DNA from: Allohoeflea poritis
GTDB taxonomy: Bacteria; Pseudomonadota; Alphaproteobacteria; Rhizobiales; Rhizobiaceae
Length of the DNA stretch: 64,000 nucleotides
Assembly: GCF_027889715.1 (NCBI RefSeq)
Contig: NZ_JAPJZH010000019.1
Span: 1-64,000 of the forward strand
Direction of reading: 5' to 3'
Shown here piece after piece: positions 54,569-63,264 of the stretch; position 1 is the stretch's first letter; every line of letters begins with the position of its first letter. The notes beneath the pieces are model-generated. The model was given only the letters and a program-made list of their open reading frames with translations, had not been told where the DNA came from and ran no database searches. A program made the translations under genes and the position numbers.

Positions 54569-54588
54569 GTGAATGACTTCTGATTCAC
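54569..54588. promoter_or_regulatory. Inverted repeat in the SH3-protein/S9-peptidase divergent region
   Basis: GTGAAT-N8-ATTCAC (54569-54574 and 54583-54588) is a perfect 6-8-6 inverted repeat, 94 bp before the peptidase start and 60 bp before the SH3-protein start. It could serve a dimeric regulator; none is adjacent. Confidence 0.3.
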
Positions 54589-54681
54589 AAATTCATGTGC
54601 GGTTCATGCGCATCTTGAAGTGGTTCGCCCCGCCCTTTATCTGCGTGATAAGAACAGAAATCCCAAACCGAAGGAAGCTCC

Positions 54682-56769
54682 ATGTTCAAGGACCTGCCGC
54701 CCACTCCGGTCGCGGACAAGCGACCCGTCACGGATACCCGCCACGGCATCGAGCGCACCGACGACTATGCGTGGCTGCGCGCCGACAACTGGCAGCAGGT
54801 CTTCCAGGACCCCTCGGTTCTCGACGAGGGAATCCGCGCCTATCTGGAAGCCGAGAACGCCTATCAGAAACAGGCGATGGCCGATACCGAGGAACTTCAG
54901 AAGGCGCTGTTTTCCGAAATGCGCGGGCGCATCGAGGAGGACGATTCCTCGGTCCCCTCCCCTGACGGGCCTTTCGCCTACGGCATGTCCTATGTGACGG
55001 GCGGGGAGCAGCCCCGGTTCTTCCGGGTGCCGCGCGAGGGCGGTGAACAAGAACTGCTTCTCGACGGCGACGCAGAAGCCGCCGACAAGGCTTATTTCAG
55101 GATTTCGGCCGCCAATCATTCACCAAACCATGCGCGCATGATCTGGGGCTATGACGACAAGGGTTCCGAGTTCTTCAAATTGCAGATCCGCGAACTCGGC
55201 AGCGCGGAAGACCTCGATGACGTGGTGGAAAACACCGGCGGCGGCGGTGCCTGGTCACCGGGCTCGGAAGGGTTCTTCTACACATTGCTGGATGAAAACC
55301 ACCGGCCTTCGAAGGTTTACTACCACGCCATCGGCTCAGCCCAGGCGGACGACCGCCTGGTTTTCGAGGAGGCCGATCCCGGCTTCTTCGTCAGCGTCGG
55401 CGGCAGCAAGCTGAACGATTTCATCTTCATCAACATCCACGACCATCAGACGTCGGAATACCGCATCCTGCCGGCCGGCGATCCGCAGGCGACGCCGGCG
55501 ATCGTCGCGCCGCGGCAGACCGGTGTCGAATACGACATGCATGAGGGCGGCGATGTCTTCTTCATCCTGACCAATGCGGGCGGTGCCAAGGACTTCAAGA
55601 TCGTCGAAGCGCCGGTCGATGCGCCGGGCCGGGAGAACTGGCGCGACGTCGTCACCCACCAGCCGGGCCGGCTCATCCTGAACCACATGGTGTTCGCCAA
55701 TCACCTGGTCTGGCTGGAGCGGGAAAACGGCCTGCCGAGGATCGTGATCCGCGCGCGCGACAGCGGCGAGGAACACGCCATCGCCTTCGACGAGGAGGCC
55801 TATTCCCTGGGGCTGCAAGGCTCCTACGAATACGACACGGAGGTGATCCGTTTCTCCTATTCGTCGATGACCACGCCATCACAGCAGTTCGACTACAATA
55901 TGCGGACCCGCGAACGCGTGCTGCTGAAGACCCAGGAAGTGCCCTCGGGGCACAATGCCGAAGACTATGTCACCCGGCGCGTTATGGCACCTTCGTATGA
56001 CGGCGTCGAAGTGCCCGTCAGCCTGCTCTACCGCAAGGACACCGCGCTCGACGGATCGGCGCCCTGCCTGCTTTACGGTTACGGTTCCTACGGCGCCACG
56101 ATCCCCGCCTCGTTCAACACGAACTGCCTCTCGCTGGTCGATCGCGGTTTCGTCTACGCCATCGCCCATGTGCGGGGCGGCAAGGACAAGGGTTTTGCGT
56201 GGTATGAGGACGGCAAGCACCTGAAGAAGGCCAACACGTTCCGCGACTTCATCGCCGCGGCCGAGTTTCTGGCCGCGGAGAAGTTCACCTCCGCGGACCG
56301 GATTGTCGCGGAGGGCGGATCGGCAGGCGGCATGCTGATGGGCGCAATCGCCAATATGGCACCGGACCGGTTCGGCGCGATTATCGCCGCCGTGCCCTTT
56401 GTCGATGTGCTGACGACCATGCTCGACGACACGCTGCCCCTCACCCCGCCCGAATGGCCGGAATGGGGCAATCCCATCGCCTCCAAGGAAGACTATGAAA
56501 CCATCGCCTCCTATTCGCCCTACGACAATGTGTGCGCCCAGAACTATCCGCCGATCCTGGCGCTCGCCGGGCTGACCGACCCGCGCGTCACCTATTGGGA
56601 GCCGGCCAAGTGGGTGGCGCGGCTGCGGGCAATGAAGACCGGCGATGCCCCGGTTCTGCTAAAGACCAATATGGATGCCGGCCATGCGGGCGCTTCGGGC
56701 CGTTTCCAGCGGCTCGAGGAAGTCGCCTTCGAATACGCCTTCGCGCTGAAAGTGACGGACAAGGCCTGA
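54682..56769 (+). CDS. S9-family peptidase (oligopeptidase B/prolyl oligopeptidase-like)
   Basis: A 695-residue cytosolic serine peptidase for short peptides. A beta-propeller domain fills about 80-410. The C-terminal alpha/beta hydrolase domain carries S547 (EGGSAGGMLMG), D633 (GLTDPRV) and H668 (DAGHAGASGR), the S9 triad in order. YGSYG near residue 470 supplies the oxyanion segment. Length and the ending resemble oligopeptidase B (PtrB), which cleaves after basic residues; the exact specificity is not settled by sequence. GGAAG lies upstream of the ATG. Confidence 0.95.
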   Translation: MFKDLPPTPVADKRPVTDTRHGIERTDDYAWLRADNWQQVFQDPSVLDEGIRAYLEAENAYQKQAMADTEELQKALFSEMRGRIEEDDSSVPSPDGPFAYGMSYVTGGEQPRFFRVPREGGEQELLLDGDAEAADKAYFRISAANHSPNHARMIWGYDDKGSEFFKLQIRELGSAEDLDDVVENTGGGGAWSPGSEGFFYTLLDENHRPSKVYYHAIGSAQADDRLVFEEADPGFFVSVGGSKLNDFIFINIHDHQTSEYRILPAGDPQATPAIVAPRQTGVEYDMHEGGDVFFILTNAGGAKDFKIVEAPVDAPGRENWRDVVTHQPGRLILNHMVFANHLVWLERENGLPRIVIRARDSGEEHAIAFDEEAYSLGLQGSYEYDTEVIRFSYSSMTTPSQQFDYNMRTRERVLLKTQEVPSGHNAEDYVTRRVMAPSYDGVEVPVSLLYRKDTALDGSAPCLLYGYGSYGATIPASFNTNCLSLVDRGFVYAIAHVRGGKDKGFAWYEDGKHLKKANTFRDFIAAAEFLAAEKFTSADRIVAEGGSAGGMLMGAIANMAPDRFGAIIAAVPFVDVLTTMLDDTLPLTPPEWPEWGNPIASKEDYETIASYSPYDNVCAQNYPPILALAGLTDPRVTYWEPAKWVARLRAMKTGDAPVLLKTNMDAGHAGASGRFQRLEEVAFEYAFALKVTDKA

Positions 56770-56845
56770 CGCCGGGAACCTGCACGGGCAAAGGGTGTAC
56801 GGCAGGCCGCGAAAACTGGACGCGAGCAGAACCGATACTATAATA

Positions 56846-56860
56846 TGACTTTAATAATCA
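56846..56860. promoter_or_regulatory. IRO-like RirA box
   Basis: TGA-N9-TCA (56846-56848 and 56858-56860), with an AT-rich spacer CTTTAATAA, matches the core of the iron-responsive operator bound by RirA in rhizobia. It lies 61 bp before the siderophore-interacting protein start, which is the expected place for iron repression. Confidence 0.5.
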
Positions 56861-56920
56861 CCTTTTGAGACTCAACCGGTTTCAACAGGCGGAAACTTTC
56901 ACGGGGATATCGAAACATTG

Positions 56921-57694
56921 ATGAAAGCACAGAATTCGGGGCGCAAGACGCGCCTCCTCCATGTCGTGCGTGCCGCGCGGCTGACGCCAAACATGCACAG
57001 GGTCACACTCGGCGGCAGCGAGCTCGCCGATTTTCCGACCGGCCAGGAAAGCGCGCATATCAAGCTGTTCGTTCCCGAGTCCGGGCAGCCGGCCGAAGAC
57101 TTCGGACAGTTGGTGCGTGCAGGCTCGAAAGACATTACACGGCGAACCTACACGGTTCGCCACCATCGCCCGGATGCGGCTGAACTCGATATCGATTTCG
57201 TTGTCCATGAAGGCGGCGGACCGGCCTGTGACTGGGCATTGCGCGCGCGGCCCGGCGATGTCATCGGCGTTGCCGGCCCAGGCCCGATCAAGACGCCGGA
57301 CCATGGCGCCGACTGGTTCCTCTTCGGCGCCGACATGGCGGCCATACCCGCGGCTGCCGCGGCACTGGAAGCGCTGCCGCAGGACGCGGTCGGCCATGCG
57401 ATTTTCGAGATCACGACCGACGACGATATCCAGCCCGTTCGCGCGCCCGCAGGCATCAAGATCCACTGGCTGGTGCATGAGGACCCGCATGTCAGCAGTA
57501 CGCAGCAATTGGAGTTCTTCAGGGCGCTCGACTGGTCGCCGGGTGTGCCGGGCGTCTTCGTGGCAGGCGAATCCGGTGCGGTGGCAGGGCTGCGCAGCTA
57601 CCTCATCAATGAACGGGGACTCGACAAGCGCAAAATGTATATCAGCGCCTACTGGAAGATCGGCCTGATCGAGAAAAACGCCAAGGCCGCCTAA
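56921..57694 (+). CDS. Siderophore-interacting FAD-binding protein
   Basis: A 257-residue ViuB-like flavoprotein that reduces ferric siderophores in the cytosol, releasing iron. The FAD-binding half shows RRTYTVRHH and DIDFVVHEGGGPACDWALRARPGDVIGVAGPGP; the C-terminal SIP domain has GADMAAIPAAAAALEALP and GVFVAGESGAVAGLRSYL, ending in KMYISAYWKIG. The ATG at 56921 is used; a TTG one codon earlier is possible. An IRO-like RirA box lies upstream. No siderophore receptor or transporter gene is adjacent, so this is an isolated reductase. Confidence 0.94.
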   Translation: MKAQNSGRKTRLLHVVRAARLTPNMHRVTLGGSELADFPTGQESAHIKLFVPESGQPAEDFGQLVRAGSKDITRRTYTVRHHRPDAAELDIDFVVHEGGGPACDWALRARPGDVIGVAGPGPIKTPDHGADWFLFGADMAAIPAAAAALEALPQDAVGHAIFEITTDDDIQPVRAPAGIKIHWLVHEDPHVSSTQQLEFFRALDWSPGVPGVFVAGESGAVAGLRSYLINERGLDKRKMYISAYWKIGLIEKNAKAA

Positions 57695-57790
57695 GCGCCG
57701 GCTCTGTGTGATCTCGTACTTGCGGAGGCGGTTTGCTTTCAATCGGCTTCAAATGCTTGTCCCTGTCCGCCTGATCGCCCCGACAGGAAA

Positions 57791-57814
57791 CGGGTCGCAC
57801 AAGGCTGCGACCCG
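57791..57814. terminator. Possible hairpin terminator between SIP and DUF genes
   Basis: A perfect 9-bp stem (CGGGTCGCA/TGCGACCCG) with a 6-nt loop lies between the converging siderophore-interacting and membrane-protein genes, 20 bp from the stop of the latter. No real T-run follows on either strand, so termination would be weak. Confidence 0.35.
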
Positions 57815-57834
57815 CATGTTCGTCGTTTGACGGC

Positions 57835-58203
57835 TTACGCCATCGCGGCTTTGTCTTCGGGTTGGTGCAGTCCGACCACCGCGAGCACGGTCAGCCCCAG
57901 GACCAGATAGTACCAGAACTCCATACCGGAGAAGCCCAGCGCGACCGGTGCCACGACAAAGGCGATGCCGACAAGGCCGTCGACCGCAAGATGCACGCTG
58001 TATGGCAGGACCCGAATGATGCCAAGCTGATGGTCGGTCAGGACCGTCAGCAGGAAAGCGGCGATGCCCGTGACGACCGAGAGCCACAGTGCAAGGGCAT
58101 TGTCCGCGCCAAAGCCAAAGGCAAAGGGCATTGCGACAAGGCCGAAGGCGACCGGGTAGTCGAGATAGGCATGGATGGACTTTGTAATGAAACGTAACTG
58201 CAT
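57835..58203 (-). CDS. Small polytopic membrane protein, uncharacterised
   Basis: A 122-residue protein with about four hydrophobic helices (YLDYPVAFGLVAMPFAFGFG, LSVVTGIAAFLLTVL, VHLAVDGLVGIAFVVAPVALGF, WYYLVLGLTVLAVVGL). Related proteins starting MQLRFITKxIHAYLDYPVA are common in alpha- and betaproteobacteria and are annotated only as hypothetical, sometimes as SPW-repeat-like. Function unknown. It is followed by a hairpin and lies 105 bp downstream of the AraC gene in the same direction. Confidence 0.85.
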   Translation of the reverse strand: MQLRFITKSIHAYLDYPVAFGLVAMPFAFGFGADNALALWLSVVTGIAAFLLTVLTDHQLGIIRVLPYSVHLAVDGLVGIAFVVAPVALGFSGMEFWYYLVLGLTVLAVVGLHQPEDKAAMA

Positions 58204-58308
58204 GGCGATTTCTTCCCCTGGCTAAGGTTTTGCAACATCATAAAAACAAGCTAGGGAGAGAAGATCGATTGATCTATGCTGACTAGTACATGAATCTATA
58301 CCGATCGT

Positions 58309-59265
58309 TCAAACTGCAGAACGATCACTCAGGGCAATCCTTCTGTAGTTCGCCGGCGTCATGCCCGTTTCCTTCTTGAACACGCGCGCAAAAGCCGAGT
58401 CCGAGGCATAGCCAGCGCCTTCGGCTGCATCGGTCAGGGACGACCCGCCCTGCTGCAGGACTTTCTTGGCAATTTCCATGCGCCATGCCGTCACATATTC
58501 CATCGGCGTCATGGCCATCATCTTCTGAAACAGGACCGCGAAGCTCGTCCGCGACATCCCGGCCGCCGCGGCCAGCGTCTCGACCGTCCAACGGTCGCTC
58601 GGAGCCCTGTGAAACGCATCCAGCGCACGGCAGAGATTCCTGTCGGAGAATGCGCCAAGCCCCAGGCCGGCAGCCTCGTTGCTTTCGATAAAACTGCGTA
58701 TGGCCTGGGCGAAGATCGCTTCGGACATCTTCAGGGCGATGAGGTCTCCCCCCATTTTCTGCCCGCCGGTCTCGTCACCGATGACACGCAATGTGGCTTC
58801 CATCCAGCGCCCCGCATTTTCTCCGTAATTCTTGAGATGGATGAAAGGCGGCAGCCGGTCTATCAGCACGTGCTTTGAGTGGGGCTCGAAGGAAAAGTGT
58901 CCGCAGATCAACTGGGTTTCGCTTTGCGGCTCGTCTCCGCCGTGGACAAGCACACCCGAGCCGGCGAAGTCCGAATTCTTCAAAACCACATCGAGGGGCA
59001 TGATCGTATGCTCGGGCTCATGGCCGCAGTACAGGTCATGCGAGGCCCCATGGGGAATGATGATCAGGTCGCCCTGCGCCAGAAATACCGGCTCATCAAC
59101 ACCGTGCACACCGACCAGGCAATTGCCGCGATGGGCAAAGTGGAACCGGGCAACGTTCTCATAGCTCGGAACCGATACGCCCCAGGGTCTGGTGAACGAG
59201 GTGCGGAAATACAAAGAGCCCTTCATCGACAGGCTGGTCAGGATGTCACTGAGCAAATCAAGCAT
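58309..59265 (-). CDS. AraC-family transcriptional regulator
   Basis: A 318-residue regulator. The N-terminal cupin-like sensing domain (about 15-200) has RFHFAHRGNCLVGVHGVDEPVFLAQGDLIIIPHGASHDL. The C-terminal HTH_18 domain (about 215-312) has two helix-turn-helix motifs: VETLAAAAGMSRTSFAVLFQKMM and LTDAAEGAGYASDSAFARVFKKETGMTPANYRR. Domain and length match the AraC_binding_2/cupin_6 group. Divergent from the DUF4142 gene and 105 bp before the small membrane-protein gene, it may control either. The effector is unknown. Confidence 0.94.
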   Translation of the reverse strand: MLDLLSDILTSLSMKGSLYFRTSFTRPWGVSVPSYENVARFHFAHRGNCLVGVHGVDEPVFLAQGDLIIIPHGASHDLYCGHEPEHTIMPLDVVLKNSDFAGSGVLVHGGDEPQSETQLICGHFSFEPHSKHVLIDRLPPFIHLKNYGENAGRWMEATLRVIGDETGGQKMGGDLIALKMSEAIFAQAIRSFIESNEAAGLGLGAFSDRNLCRALDAFHRAPSDRWTVETLAAAAGMSRTSFAVLFQKMMAMTPMEYVTAWRMEIAKKVLQQGGSSLTDAAEGAGYASDSAFARVFKKETGMTPANYRRIALSDRSAV

Positions 59266-59403
59266 TGGACTACTTTATAATATCCATCTTCACTGTACAG
59301 ACGATTGAACGATCTGCACAAAAATTCGGATTATCAGGCATGGGTATGCTTGAAGAAGTATGGAAACTGGCACGGCATCACCAACCGCCAGGGAGTTTCC
59401 GAA

Positions 59404-59928
59404 ATGATAAGACTGATGTCCGTGGTCGCCGTAGCGTTGGCCTTGATAAGCGTTCCAGCTTCAGCCAATGACGTGGCCGACATGAGCGACCTTGAATATG
59501 CGCATATCGCCTATACGGCCGACAATATCGACATTCGCTATGCACATCTGGCGCTTGCATTGTCGACCAACCCGGAAATCCACAAATTCGCAAAGACCAT
59601 GATCCGCGACCACACCGCGGTCAATGAAGCCGCGCTCGCTTTGCTGGACAAGCTGGGCGCGTCCGCGCAGGACAACGCGTTCAGTCAAACGCTCAACGCC
59701 AATGCCGAAGACATCATCGACAATTTTTCCAAGCTGCGCGGCGCCGAGTTCGACGCCGCCTATGCCGCCAATGAACTCGCCTATCACCAGGCGGTCAACG
59801 ATCTGGTCGAGAACACAATGATCCCCAACATCGACAATGATGAGGTTCGGGCATTGTTTGAGCAGGGCCTGGAAATATTCAAGGCGCATGAGAAACACGC
59901 CGAAATGATGGTCAAGGCGCTGCAGTGA
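59404..59928 (+). CDS. DUF4142 periplasmic protein
   Basis: A 174-residue protein with a signal peptide (IRLMSVVAVALALISVPASAND) and a ferritin-like helical DUF4142 domain with the typical His and Asp/Glu pattern (NPEIHKFAKTMIRDHTAVNEAALALLDKLG; YAANELAYHQAVNDLVENTMIPN). The family is often found with stress or metal genes; binding of metal is possible but unshown. GGAG lies 8 nt before the ATG at 59404. The stop codon overlaps the cupredoxin start as TGATG, so the two are co-translated. Confidence 0.92.
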   Translation: MIRLMSVVAVALALISVPASANDVADMSDLEYAHIAYTADNIDIRYAHLALALSTNPEIHKFAKTMIRDHTAVNEAALALLDKLGASAQDNAFSQTLNANAEDIIDNFSKLRGAEFDAAYAANELAYHQAVNDLVENTMIPNIDNDEVRALFEQGLEIFKAHEKHAEMMVKALQ

Positions 59929-60269
59929 TGCCCGGATCCGTATCACGCCGGACTGTTGTGCTGGGGGCGGCTGCATCGGCAGTCGTCCCTGCCCTGCAGA
60001 CGTTATCCGCGCAGCCAAAACGGACCCATGACATCGCCATAAAGGCGTTCAGGTTCGAACCGGAACACATGCGGGTGCGGATCGGCGATACCATTCGGTG
60101 GACGAACCACGATCTGGCGCCGCACACCGCCACATCCGACCGGTCCGATTGGGGCACGGAAACGCTTGCCCAAGGACAAAGCGGCGAAATTGTCGTAACA
60201 GAAGGTATGCAAACCGGCTATTTCTGCGCGTTCCACCCGCACATGAAAGGCGCGTTCGAAATCGCGTGA
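59928..60269 (+). CDS. Cupredoxin (pseudoazurin/amicyanin-like)
   Basis: A 113-residue periplasmic copper protein. The N-terminus has a twin-arginine-like signal (SRRTVVLGAAASAVVPAL). The beta-barrel carries the type-1 copper ligands: His in LAPHTATS, then Cys, His and Met in YFCAFHPHMKG. This small size and ligand order fit plastocyanin-like proteins that shuttle electrons in the periplasm or bind copper. It is coupled to the DUF4142 gene. Confidence 0.93.
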   Translation: MPGSVSRRTVVLGAAASAVVPALQTLSAQPKRTHDIAIKAFRFEPEHMRVRIGDTIRWTNHDLAPHTATSDRSDWGTETLAQGQSGEIVVTEGMQTGYFCAFHPHMKGAFEIA

Positions 60270-60281
60270 AATCCCTCCAGA

Positions 60282-60836
60282 ATGTTTGGAATCATGATCA
60301 GATCCACAATGTTTGCCGCGGCCCTGCTAACCGTTTTTCCGTCCGTGGCGTTAAGCTGCCCGGCAGTTCCGGACAACAGGGAAGAGAAAGACCGTCTTCA
60401 CAGCGAACTGCTGGCGGCGCGTACGGAAATGCATGGCCGTGCGGTGAGCAATCGGATCTGGGAGATATGGACGACCGCGCCGGATGATGTATCGCAGGCG
60501 ATAATGGACAAAGGACGCCAACGCATAAGGCACGCGGACTATGAGGGCGCCGAGCAGGTCTTCAACGCGTTGATAGAATACTGCCCCGGCTATGCCGAGG
60601 GCTGGAACCAGCGCGCCTATGTCCGCTTTCTGCGACAGGACTATGGCAATGCCCTCGAGGACATTGCGGTTGTGCTTGAACTGGAACCCCGCCACTTCGG
60701 CGCCCTCGCCGGCCGCGCGGTCACGCTGACCAGCATGGGCCGGGTCGCAATCGGGCAGACGGCCTTGCGCGAGGCCCTGAAAGTCAATCCGTGGTTAAGC
60801 GAGCGCCGCCTTTTGATTTCCGATGAAGAGTTGTAG
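60282..60836 (+). CDS. Secreted tetratricopeptide-repeat protein
   Basis: A 184-residue protein with a signal peptide (about 1-25, ending near VALSC) and TPR motifs in the C-terminal part (ADYEGAEQVFNALIEYCPGYAEGWNQRAYVRFLRQDYGNALEDIAVVLELEPRHFGALAGRAVT). These would be protein-protein contacts in the periplasm. It starts 12 bp after the cupredoxin gene, in the same orientation, so probably in one operon with it and DUF4142. An ATG at 60294 is an alternative start. Partner unknown. Confidence 0.87.
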   Translation: MFGIMIRSTMFAAALLTVFPSVALSCPAVPDNREEKDRLHSELLAARTEMHGRAVSNRIWEIWTTAPDDVSQAIMDKGRQRIRHADYEGAEQVFNALIEYCPGYAEGWNQRAYVRFLRQDYGNALEDIAVVLELEPRHFGALAGRAVTLTSMGRVAIGQTALREALKVNPWLSERRLLISDEEL

Positions 60837-61022
60837 CAGCTCTATTGCGATAGATCAGGCTTTTGCCGCGTAATGCCGGCAGGCACTCCAATTTCGAAGA
60901 CCGAATCTCTAAAGAATACATTGCGCCGGATTGTTTTGACCGGCTATTCTTCGGCCTCAACAAATTGTACTTTGAGCGGCGCTGAAGCAGGTCTTAAACC
61001 GGGCGCCCAGTTTGGATACGCC

Positions 61023-62216
61023 ATGTGGTCTCACCTGCTCGCTATCGCCTGCGCCCTGCTTTTACTGACGACCCAAAGCCTTGCCGGAGCCCAGGAAGAC
61101 ATCAAGGCCATCGCGCCGTCGGGACTGGTGCTCGTCGTCGACGAAAAAGGCAATGAGCTGGTGGCGCAAAACGTCGACCGGGCCTTCGGCCCGGCTTCCG
61201 TCGCCAAGATCGTCACCGCATGGCTGGCGATGGAGGTTCTGGGCGAAGATCACCGTTTTGAGACCCGGCTCTATCTCGACGATGACCGGGTGCTTCACGT
61301 TCGTGGCGGCGGCGACCCGTTTCTGGTCTCGGAAGAGCTGACGCTCCTTGCGTCCAATCTCATCGAAATTATCGGCAAGGAGCCGATCAAAAGCATCGTG
61401 CTCGACACCAGCTACTACCCGGACGCCCTGCGTATCCCGGGCATCGAGAACGACAGCGAGGCCTACAACGCGCCGAACGCAGCGCTTGCGGCGAATTTCA
61501 ACACGATCAATGCCGTGCGCAAGGGCAAGTCAGTCCGATCGGCAGAGAAACAAACGCCGATCACCCCGGTGGCGGTCGCCCAGTTCCGCGCGCGCGGGCC
61601 TGCCGGCCGTGGCCGCATCAGCCTGCCCCAGGACGACCTGAGCGTCAGCGCACTTTATGCCGGCGAACTGTTGGCCGCATTCATCGGGGAAGCGGGCGGC
61701 AGCGTCAAGGGAGACGTTTCCATCGGCCGCGTGGCCGATGGCCTCGCGCCGGTCTACGTTCACCGGCAGTCCCGCGACCTTGCCGAAATTCTGACCCTGA
61801 TGCTGCTGGGGTCGAACAATTATATTGCGAACCAGGTGTTCCTGGAGATCGGCGCGCAGCGCCTTGGCGCGCCCGTCAGCCTGGAAAAGTCCCTGCAGGT
61901 CGCGGGCCAGATGTTTGCCGAACACGGGCTGACCGAAGCCATTGTCCTGGAGGAAGGGTCCGGCATCAGCCGGGGAAACAAATTCACCGCGCGCGGTCTG
62001 GCAAAGCTGCTGGATCACTTCGCGCCCCGCGCCGAATTGCTGCGCAAGAGCAAGGCCGGCTCCCGCTACAAGACGGGCACCATTCCCGGCGTGCGGACAC
62101 TGGCCGGTTATGCCGCGACCTCCGACCACGGGCGCGTGCGCTTTGTCATCGCGCTCGGCGGAAAAACGGGAAAGACCCGTTTCCGGGTGCTAAGGGCCAT
62201 CGAGCGCGGCTTGTGA
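61023..62216 (+). CDS. dacB: D-alanyl-D-alanine carboxypeptidase/endopeptidase (PBP4 family)
   Basis: A 397-residue periplasmic S13 penicillin-binding protein. Signal peptide (WSHLLAIACALLLLTTQSLAGA), active-site S59-V-A-K62 (GPASVAKIVTAW), the SNN element in LLGSNNYIANQ, and KTG in RYKTGTIPG. It trims peptidoglycan side chains or cross-bridges. About 80 residues shorter than E. coli DacB because the inserted domain is small, as is usual in Alphaproteobacteria. The start at 61023 is chosen to expose the signal; the open frame to 60873 has no support. Same direction as the DUF4142-cupredoxin-TPR genes, but 186 bp away. Confidence 0.93.
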   Translation: MWSHLLAIACALLLLTTQSLAGAQEDIKAIAPSGLVLVVDEKGNELVAQNVDRAFGPASVAKIVTAWLAMEVLGEDHRFETRLYLDDDRVLHVRGGGDPFLVSEELTLLASNLIEIIGKEPIKSIVLDTSYYPDALRIPGIENDSEAYNAPNAALAANFNTINAVRKGKSVRSAEKQTPITPVAVAQFRARGPAGRGRISLPQDDLSVSALYAGELLAAFIGEAGGSVKGDVSIGRVADGLAPVYVHRQSRDLAEILTLMLLGSNNYIANQVFLEIGAQRLGAPVSLEKSLQVAGQMFAEHGLTEAIVLEEGSGISRGNKFTARGLAKLLDHFAPRAELLRKSKAGSRYKTGTIPGVRTLAGYAATSDHGRVRFVIALGGKTGKTRFRVLRAIERGL

Positions 62217-62227
62217 TCAATCAAGCC

Positions 62228-62253
62228 GTTTGCAACATTTGCGAATTGCAAAC
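62228..62253. terminator. Hairpin between converging dacB and cytochrome c genes
   Basis: GTTTGCAA-N10-TTGCAAAC forms a perfect 8-bp stem 12 bp past the dacB stop and directly abutting the cytochrome c stop codon. Neither side has a T-run, so if it terminates it would do so weakly in both directions. Confidence 0.4.
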
Positions 62254-63180
62254 CTAACCACCCCTCGCCGGATAGCCGTTGGGGCGGCCGGGGATGGCCT
62301 TGAGATAGGCGGCGATGGCTTCGCGGTCCGACGCCGGCAGTCTGGCCATGTTCTCCTGCACCGACACCATGGAGCCGCCGGCGGTGTCGAAGTCCGGCGT
62401 AAAGCCGCTTTCAAGATAATAGGCGATGTCGCCGGCGCTCCAGCTCTTGATGCTGCCGTCCGGCGTGATGTTGGGAATGATGCCCTCGCCGTCCGGGTTC
62501 GTCGCACCGGCCATCCATTCGCCGAATTCCAGGCCGCCGATGGGCGAGCGCGGCGTATGGCACTCGCCGCAATGACCCGGCCCCTCGACGAGATACTGGC
62601 CCCGGCTGACCGCATCGTCCGGCGAGTCAAAAACGATCACCGGGCCGTCTCTGAGGTACAGGAGATTCCATAGGCCAACGGCTCGGCGGATGTTGAACGG
62701 AAAACCGAGCGCATGGTCTGGCGCGACATTGTCACTCGCCGGCAGTGTCTGCAGGTAGCCCCACATGTCATTCAGGTCGGACATCGTCATGCGGGTATAG
62801 GAGGTGTAGGGAAAGGACGGATAAAGATGCGTTCCCTGCGGCGATGTCCCCTTTTTCATCGCATTGGCGAATTGCCGGAATGTCCAGTTGCCGATGCCTG
62901 CGTCCTTGTCCGGAGAGATGTTCGGCGCGTGGAAGGTGCCGAAGTCGCTTTCGATCGCCAGGCCGCCGGAGAGCAGCAGCTTGTCGTCGCCCTTGGCGCC
63001 GGGCGCGGCATGGCACGAGGCGCAGCCGCCGGCCCAGAACATCTCCTCGCCGCGCGCAAGATCAGGCTCTGCGAGACCCGCGAAATCCGCCTCGTCGAGT
63101 TTTCCGGGCGCCGACAGGAACCACAGCACAACGGCCGCCGCGACCGCGATTAAGACCAATAAACCGAATAGCCTGCGCAT
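62254..63180 (-). CDS. Diheme cytochrome c
   Basis: A 308-residue periplasmic electron carrier with an N-terminal anchor or signal (LLVLIAVAAAVVLWFL) and two c-type heme sites, CASCH (about 53-57) and CGECH (about 206-210), each with a later Met for axial ligation (TRMTMSDL; ARLPASDREA region). Such proteins resemble the cytochrome subunit of gluconate/alcohol dehydrogenases, but no dehydrogenase is adjacent. It lies 84 bp after the cytochrome c' gene, with a strong hairpin between them. Maturation would need the ccm genes in this window. Confidence 0.93.
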   Translation of the reverse strand: MRRLFGLLVLIAVAAAVVLWFLSAPGKLDEADFAGLAEPDLARGEEMFWAGGCASCHAAPGAKGDDKLLLSGGLAIESDFGTFHAPNISPDKDAGIGNWTFRQFANAMKKGTSPQGTHLYPSFPYTSYTRMTMSDLNDMWGYLQTLPASDNVAPDHALGFPFNIRRAVGLWNLLYLRDGPVIVFDSPDDAVSRGQYLVEGPGHCGECHTPRSPIGGLEFGEWMAGATNPDGEGIIPNITPDGSIKSWSAGDIAYYLESGFTPDFDTAGGSMVSVQENMARLPASDREAIAAYLKAIPGRPNGYPARGG

Positions 63181-63198
63181 TGCCGCTTCCCCGCAACT

Positions 63199-63234
63199 GG
63201 ATCTAGGGGCACCGCCGCGCGGCGGCCCCGATCC
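63199..63234. other. Strong GC-rich hairpin between the two cytochrome c genes
   Basis: Arms GGATC, GGGG and CCGCC pair with GGCGG, CCCC and GATCC around a GCGC loop, making about 14 bp of stem with two small bulges. No T-run follows. It sits in the leader of the diheme cytochrome c gene, 18 bp before its start, and may stop or process the mRNA, lowering the expression of the second gene relative to the first. Confidence 0.45.
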
Positions 63235-63264
63235 GTCACCTTACCAGAGAATGACCGTGGTCAC

